This document shows positions 60,439-64,000 of a stretch of DNA of 64,000 nucleotides, piece by piece; position 1 is the stretch's first letter; each line of letters begins with the position of its first letter. Under the pieces are notes generated by a model. The model saw only the letters and a program-made list of their open reading frames with translations, was not told where the DNA came from and searched no databases. The DNA is from Bacilli bacterium. GTDB lineage: Bacteria; Bacillota_I; Bacilli_A; RFN20; CAG-826. The stretch covers positions 1 through 64,000 of the forward strand of contig JAFSOD010000003.1 in the NCBI GenBank assembly GCA_017447165.1. The letters are read 5' to 3'. A program made the position numbers and the translations under genes.

Positions 60439-60963
60439 TTATTTGTTCCTCCAATCTATAAGATTACCTCTTTTCCTATGGTATCTTCTAATTGGCTTAT
60501 CCATCAATCTATTGATGTGTGTAGTCCATTGGTCTTCCTTAACAACCTTTTCTGTTAAAACCACTCGGATTTTAGCTTTATGGGCCGCTAGGACATCAGT
60601 CATCATCTGATCTCCAACCAACATGACTTCGTCATTAGTTCTACCACGTCTAGCAATTTCTTGTTTGATTCTTTTTGCGCCTGGTTTGCGAGCGCTCGCT
60701 AAGAATTCGATGCCCGCCTTTTCCGCGAAACCGCACACACGATGGGGCTTATTGTTGGAAATAATCACGGGTTCGATACCAGCAGATTTTAACTTATTAA
60801 TATAACTAATAGTGTGCTCTTTTGGCTCTCGAGATTTATAACTGTCTAATGTATTGTCTAAATCCACAAATAATGTTTTCACACCATTTCTTTTAAAAAA
60901 CTCTGGATCAATTTCATAAATTGATTGAGCGTGAGCAAATGGAACAAACTTCTTAAACATCAT
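60439..60963 (-). CDS. yqeG: YqeG-family HAD phosphatase
   Basis: A 174-residue HAD-superfamily IIIA phosphatase. Motif I FVDLDNTLDSY, motif II IISNNK, motif III Lys in KPGAKRIKQ, motif IV GDQMMTDVLAA. Related proteins include mitochondrial phosphatidylglycerophosphatases, but the bacterial role is unclear. First gene of the yqeGH-yhbY-nadD/yqeK operon; GAGG precedes ATG. The upstream region carries repeat site D and a hairpin. Confidence 0.93.
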   Translation of the reverse strand: MMFKKFVPFAHAQSIYEIDPEFFKRNGVKTLFVDLDNTLDSYKSREPKEHTISYINKLKSAGIEPVIISNNKPHRVCGFAEKAGIEFLASARKPGAKRIKQEIARRGRTNDEVMLVGDQMMTDVLAAHKAKIRVVLTEKVVKEDQWTTHINRLMDKPIRRYHRKRGNLIDWRNK

Positions 60964-60987
60964 AATCCTCAGTAAATAGTCTATATG

Positions 60988-61013
60988 AAAAAGTCTTATA
61001 ATAATAGACTTTT
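60988..61013 (-). terminator. Hairpin between parC and yqeG, probable parC terminator
   Basis: AAAGTCT / AGACTTT stem with a 9-base loop. In minus orientation it is followed by TTTTTC. It lies about 110 bases after the parC stop and 25 before yqeG. Confidence 0.55.
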
Positions 61014-61070
61014 ATAAAAAATCGCTCAAAATTATTTCTTTTTAAAAGAAAAAAGTAGTCAATTATATAT

Positions 61071-61087
61071 ACTAATTAACTACTAAT
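61071..61087. repeat. ACTAAT pair, 11-bp period (site D)
   Basis: ACTAAT at 61071-61076 and 61082-61087, with a degraded third copy (AACTAT) at the next 11-bp step. It lies between parC and yqeG, upstream of a TTGACT element on the minus strand. Confidence 0.7.
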
Positions 61088-61124
61088 TTCTAACTATTTT
61101 TTATATTATATAACTATGTTATAT

Positions 61125-63737
61125 TTAATCCAAATCATCGAATATTGAGATTTGTTCGAAGCTTGTTTCTTCCTTCTCAGATTTGTTTTCTTCTTGTTCA
61201 ACTACTTCAGATTCAATCTCACTATTTTCAGGTTCTTCAACTTCCTTAACTGCTACTGGATGAGAGACTATATCTTTATTCACAACAATTACTTCGGAAT
61301 CAAACACGAATGCGATATGTTGCTTGGCGGTAATCTCATCAATGTTCTTTTTCGCATATTGGGCTTCAGTATTTCTTAAGTCATCAACTGTGATTATCTT
61401 GTTTGTTCTATCATTTAAATATAAATTTATATTTAAACTATCATCACGTTTGGCTTTGAAGACACTAACCACATTGTGTGGATCGCCCTTAAATGATTGT
61501 AAGATTGATTGCACTTTACCTAATCTACTAGTCTTGAAGAATTTAGAAATGTCTGTAACACGCATGTGTCCTTTATTAGTAAATAATATAATTTTAGACT
61601 TTTCTTCCTTCTCAAAAGCTAATAGGCCCACTAATTGATTATTTCCTAATCCAGAGATAGATTTCACGCCACCAGCTTTATTTCCTAGGATAGTTAATTC
61701 ATTCTCATTAAAGAAGGAACAATTACCGTTATTAGTAATAACTAATAAATCGCTATCTCCACTCACTAATTGGATGCCGGCAATAGAGTCATTTTGTAAT
61801 AATTTCATATATTTGGCAGGACGTGAACGTTTAACAACTTCAATGCTGGAAAGAGCCATACGTTTGATTTGACCAAATTTAGTTAAAATAACTAAATATA
61901 GGTCATTTCTAAGTTCACTAATGGCCATAACCTTAATGATTTTTTCGCCACTAGAAAGGGTTGTGAATTCATTGATATGGGTTCCTTCGTCTTTCCATTT
62001 TGTATCTGTTAATGAATGAACTGGAATGGACGCATAGTTGCCTTGATTTGTAAAACAAATCAGATAATCAGTTGTTAAAGCTTTGCCACTACCAACAAGC
62101 ATATCTCCATCTTTTAAGCCTGGTAGATCTCCGTTGCTACTAGAGAAGCTTCTAATTGAGCTACGTTTTAAATAGCCATCATAGCTAACAGCAACCATAA
62201 CTTCTTCTTTAGCGATAAGGTCACGTTTATCAATTTCTTTAGTTTCGCCTTTTTCCACAATTTGAGTTCTTCTGTCATCTCCATATTTATCAGAAAGATT
62301 TTTTAAATCTTTCACGATTACTCTATTGAGTTTATTTGGATCTTCAAGAATCTCTTTTAATTTGGCGATGTCTTTTTCTAATTCAGCCTTTTCTTGCTCT
62401 AAAATAAGCTCATCAGTATGGCTTAATTTGTATAAAGGCATGGTAACAATTGCTTCAGATTGTTCGTTTGACAATTCGAAACGCTTGATTAAGTTAACTT
62501 TAGAATCATTTTTGTCTTTGCTCTTACGAATAATGTCCACAACTTCATTGATGTTTAGCGAAGCTAAAATAAGTCCGTTGACGATATGTAAACGATTAGA
62601 ATATTTTTCTAAATCAAATTTACTTTTTCTAGTAACAACATCAACTTGGTGTGCAATATAAGCATCAATATAATCGATTAAAGAAAGAGTCTTTGGTCTT
62701 CCATCAACAATCGCCACCATATTGGCGGTATAGCCAGTTTGAAGATTAGTTTTCTTCATTAAATATTGAAGAATGAGGTCAATTTTTGCGCTCTTTTTGA
62801 TGTCAACAGCAATTCTAATTCCCTTGTAATCAGATTCATCTCTAACTTCGATAATGCCATCAATCGCCTTTGAGTGCCTAATTTTGTCTATTTCATAGAC
62901 AAGCTGAATTTTCACCACTTTATAAGGCACTTCAGTGATAATTATTTGATTAATATCCTTTTTCTCGACGATTTCCGCTTTACCAGCAATTTCGATTCTA
63001 CCACGGCCGGTTAAATACATTTGTTGGAGTCCTGGGGAGTCGTAAATAAAGCCACCAGTTGGAAAATCTGGACCTTTAACGAACTGCATTAAATCTTCCA
63101 CTGTTGCGGTCTTGTGATTGATGCGGTAAATAGTTGCGTCGATCATTTCTCTAAGGTTATGAGGTGGGATTTCAGTTGCTAAAGCAACTGCAATACCTTC
63201 GGTACCATTTACAAAGAGATTTGGGAATCTAGAAGGAAGAACAGTTGGTTCTAACTCTGTATCATCAAAGTTATACTGCATATCCACTGTTTTCTTCTCA
63301 ATATCAGAGATTAATTCATTAGATAATTCGCTTAATCTAGATTCAGTATAACGGTAGGCCGCTGGAGAATCTCCATCGATAGAACCATTATTACCTTGGA
63401 AGTCAATTAATGGGTATCTAACTTTCCAATCTTGACTCATTCTGGCTAAAGCTTCATAAATTGAGGTATCGCCATGTGGGTGATAGGTACCCATAACAGC
63501 ACCAACAGTGTGAGCGCATTTTTTGGTTGGTTTATTAAAAGTGTTGCCACTTTTATACATAGAGAAAATGATTCTTCTTTGAACAGGTTTTAAGCCGTCC
63601 CTAACATCAGGAATGGCACGATCTTGGATGACATATTTTGCATAGGTTGCATAACGATCGCCCATGACATCTTCAAGGGGCTCAACAGAAATATTCTCGA
63701 CGATATTTTCTTCAATTACTTCAGGTTTTTTCGCCAT
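61125..63737 (-). CDS. parC: DNA topoisomerase IV subunit A
   Basis: An 870-residue type IIA topoisomerase subunit that decatenates chromosomes. The catalytic Tyr is in SPAAYRYTESRLS (about residue 125), the quinolone region has GTYHPHGDTSIYEALARM, and the C-terminal beta-pinwheel (about 500-815) ends in a Glu-rich tail. I see no GyrA box (QRRGGRG), favouring ParC over GyrA. It starts one base after parE, the standard parE-parC pair. Confidence 0.92.
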   Translation of the reverse strand: MAKKPEVIEENIVENISVEPLEDVMGDRYATYAKYVIQDRAIPDVRDGLKPVQRRIIFSMYKSGNTFNKPTKKCAHTVGAVMGTYHPHGDTSIYEALARMSQDWKVRYPLIDFQGNNGSIDGDSPAAYRYTESRLSELSNELISDIEKKTVDMQYNFDDTELEPTVLPSRFPNLFVNGTEGIAVALATEIPPHNLREMIDATIYRINHKTATVEDLMQFVKGPDFPTGGFIYDSPGLQQMYLTGRGRIEIAGKAEIVEKKDINQIIITEVPYKVVKIQLVYEIDKIRHSKAIDGIIEVRDESDYKGIRIAVDIKKSAKIDLILQYLMKKTNLQTGYTANMVAIVDGRPKTLSLIDYIDAYIAHQVDVVTRKSKFDLEKYSNRLHIVNGLILASLNINEVVDIIRKSKDKNDSKVNLIKRFELSNEQSEAIVTMPLYKLSHTDELILEQEKAELEKDIAKLKEILEDPNKLNRVIVKDLKNLSDKYGDDRRTQIVEKGETKEIDKRDLIAKEEVMVAVSYDGYLKRSSIRSFSSSNGDLPGLKDGDMLVGSGKALTTDYLICFTNQGNYASIPVHSLTDTKWKDEGTHINEFTTLSSGEKIIKVMAISELRNDLYLVILTKFGQIKRMALSSIEVVKRSRPAKYMKLLQNDSIAGIQLVSGDSDLLVITNNGNCSFFNENELTILGNKAGGVKSISGLGNNQLVGLLAFEKEEKSKIILFTNKGHMRVTDISKFFKTSRLGKVQSILQSFKGDPHNVVSVFKAKRDDSLNINLYLNDRTNKIITVDDLRNTEAQYAKKNIDEITAKQHIAFVFDSEVIVVNKDIVSHPVAVKEVEEPENSEIESEVVEQEENKSEKEETSFEQISIFDDLD

Positions 63738-63738
63738 A

Positions 63739-64000
63739 TTACTTCGCCTCCTTTAAGAATGAATCAACGTTAGTAAAATCAACGTTTTCTTCAACCCATT
63801 TTCTTCTTAGTGAGGCATCTTTTCCCATCAAAACGTTAACACGTTTTTCCACTAAGAATGGGTCGTTAATATCTACTTGAATCAAAAGTCTAGTTCTTGG
63901 ATCCATCGTAGTTTCTTTTAATTGAATAGCATCCATTTCACCAAGACCTTTGTATCGGTTAATTTTACATCCACCGCCAACTTTCTTTTTGGCAGCTTCT
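63739..64000 (-). CDS. parE: DNA topoisomerase IV subunit B, C-terminal part
   Basis: The last 86 residues of ParE; the gene continues beyond the right edge. NRYKGLGEMDAIQLKETTMD is the highly conserved TOPRIM-end segment of ParE/GyrB, and the tail RRKWVEENVDF closes the subunit. One base from parC. Confidence 0.93.
   Translation of the reverse strand, partial: EAAKKKVGGGCKINRYKGLGEMDAIQLKETTMDPRTRLLIQVDINDPFLVEKRVNVLMGKDASLRRKWVEENVDFTNVDSFLKEAK

Overview
The window is a chromosomal segment of an AT-rich, low-GC Gram-positive-type bacterium (Bacillota/Mollicutes-like; an Acholeplasma-like or RF39-like relative is my inference). It uses the standard code: glyA, radC and ruvB all end in TGA and tryptophan is encoded by TGG. 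This argues against Mycoplasma and Spiroplasma. Gene content is almost wholly core metabolism and information processing. The only clear mobile DNA is the start of an IS30-type transposase running off the left edge. I see no rRNA, tRNA or CRISPR, and no gene-free stretch above 300 bases; the longest gaps are about 230-250 bases.

Layout. 1-2.7 kb: IS30 edge, a flavin oxidoreductase, a small membrane protein and a NUDIX hydrolase. 2.8-12 kb: an amino-sugar and one-carbon block (glnA-glmS, an alpha/beta hydrolase, glyA, then glmM, a GlmU-like beta-helix protein and nagB). Here GlmM carries an N-terminal XRE-type helix-turn-helix. 12-21.3 kb: phosphatase, lipid kinase, PlsC, an ABC exporter, two membrane proteins of unknown function, a YggS protein, a LemA protein and a mini rubredoxin-like protein. 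21.3-30.6 kb: rarA, tig, lon, engB and T-box-controlled valS. 30.7-36.5 kb: a small leader-like peptide coupled to radC, then rplU-prp-rpmA behind an L21 leader, obgE, nadE, ruvAB. 36.6-55.3 kb: secDF, recJ, rel, hisS-aspS, tkt, nusB-xseAB-dxs, dinB, xerD, deoB. 55.3-57.7 kb: an ABC importer pair without its ATPase, divergent from a Crp-family regulator, with a shared palindromic operator. 57.9-61 kb (minus strand): yqeG-yqeH-yhbY-nadD/yqeK. 61.1-64 kb (minus strand): parC and the end of parE.

How the genes connect. GlnA makes the glutamine that GlmS uses to make glucosamine-6-phosphate; GlmM and a GlmU-like protein continue toward UDP-GlcNAc, while NagB runs the branch back to fructose-6-phosphate. 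The HTH domain on GlmM suggests that this branch point could be controlled by its own enzyme. NadE and NadD-YqeK contribute to NAD synthesis. Rel, the T-box and the L21 leader are translation-linked controls.

Two window-wide patterns are not explained by annotation. First, many transcription units put a -10 hexamer only 6-8 bases before the ATG with no Shine-Dalgarno sequence, which implies leaderless mRNAs, while genes inside operons keep good ribosome binding sites. Second, four intergenic sites carry ACTAAT direct repeats at an exact 11-bp period.
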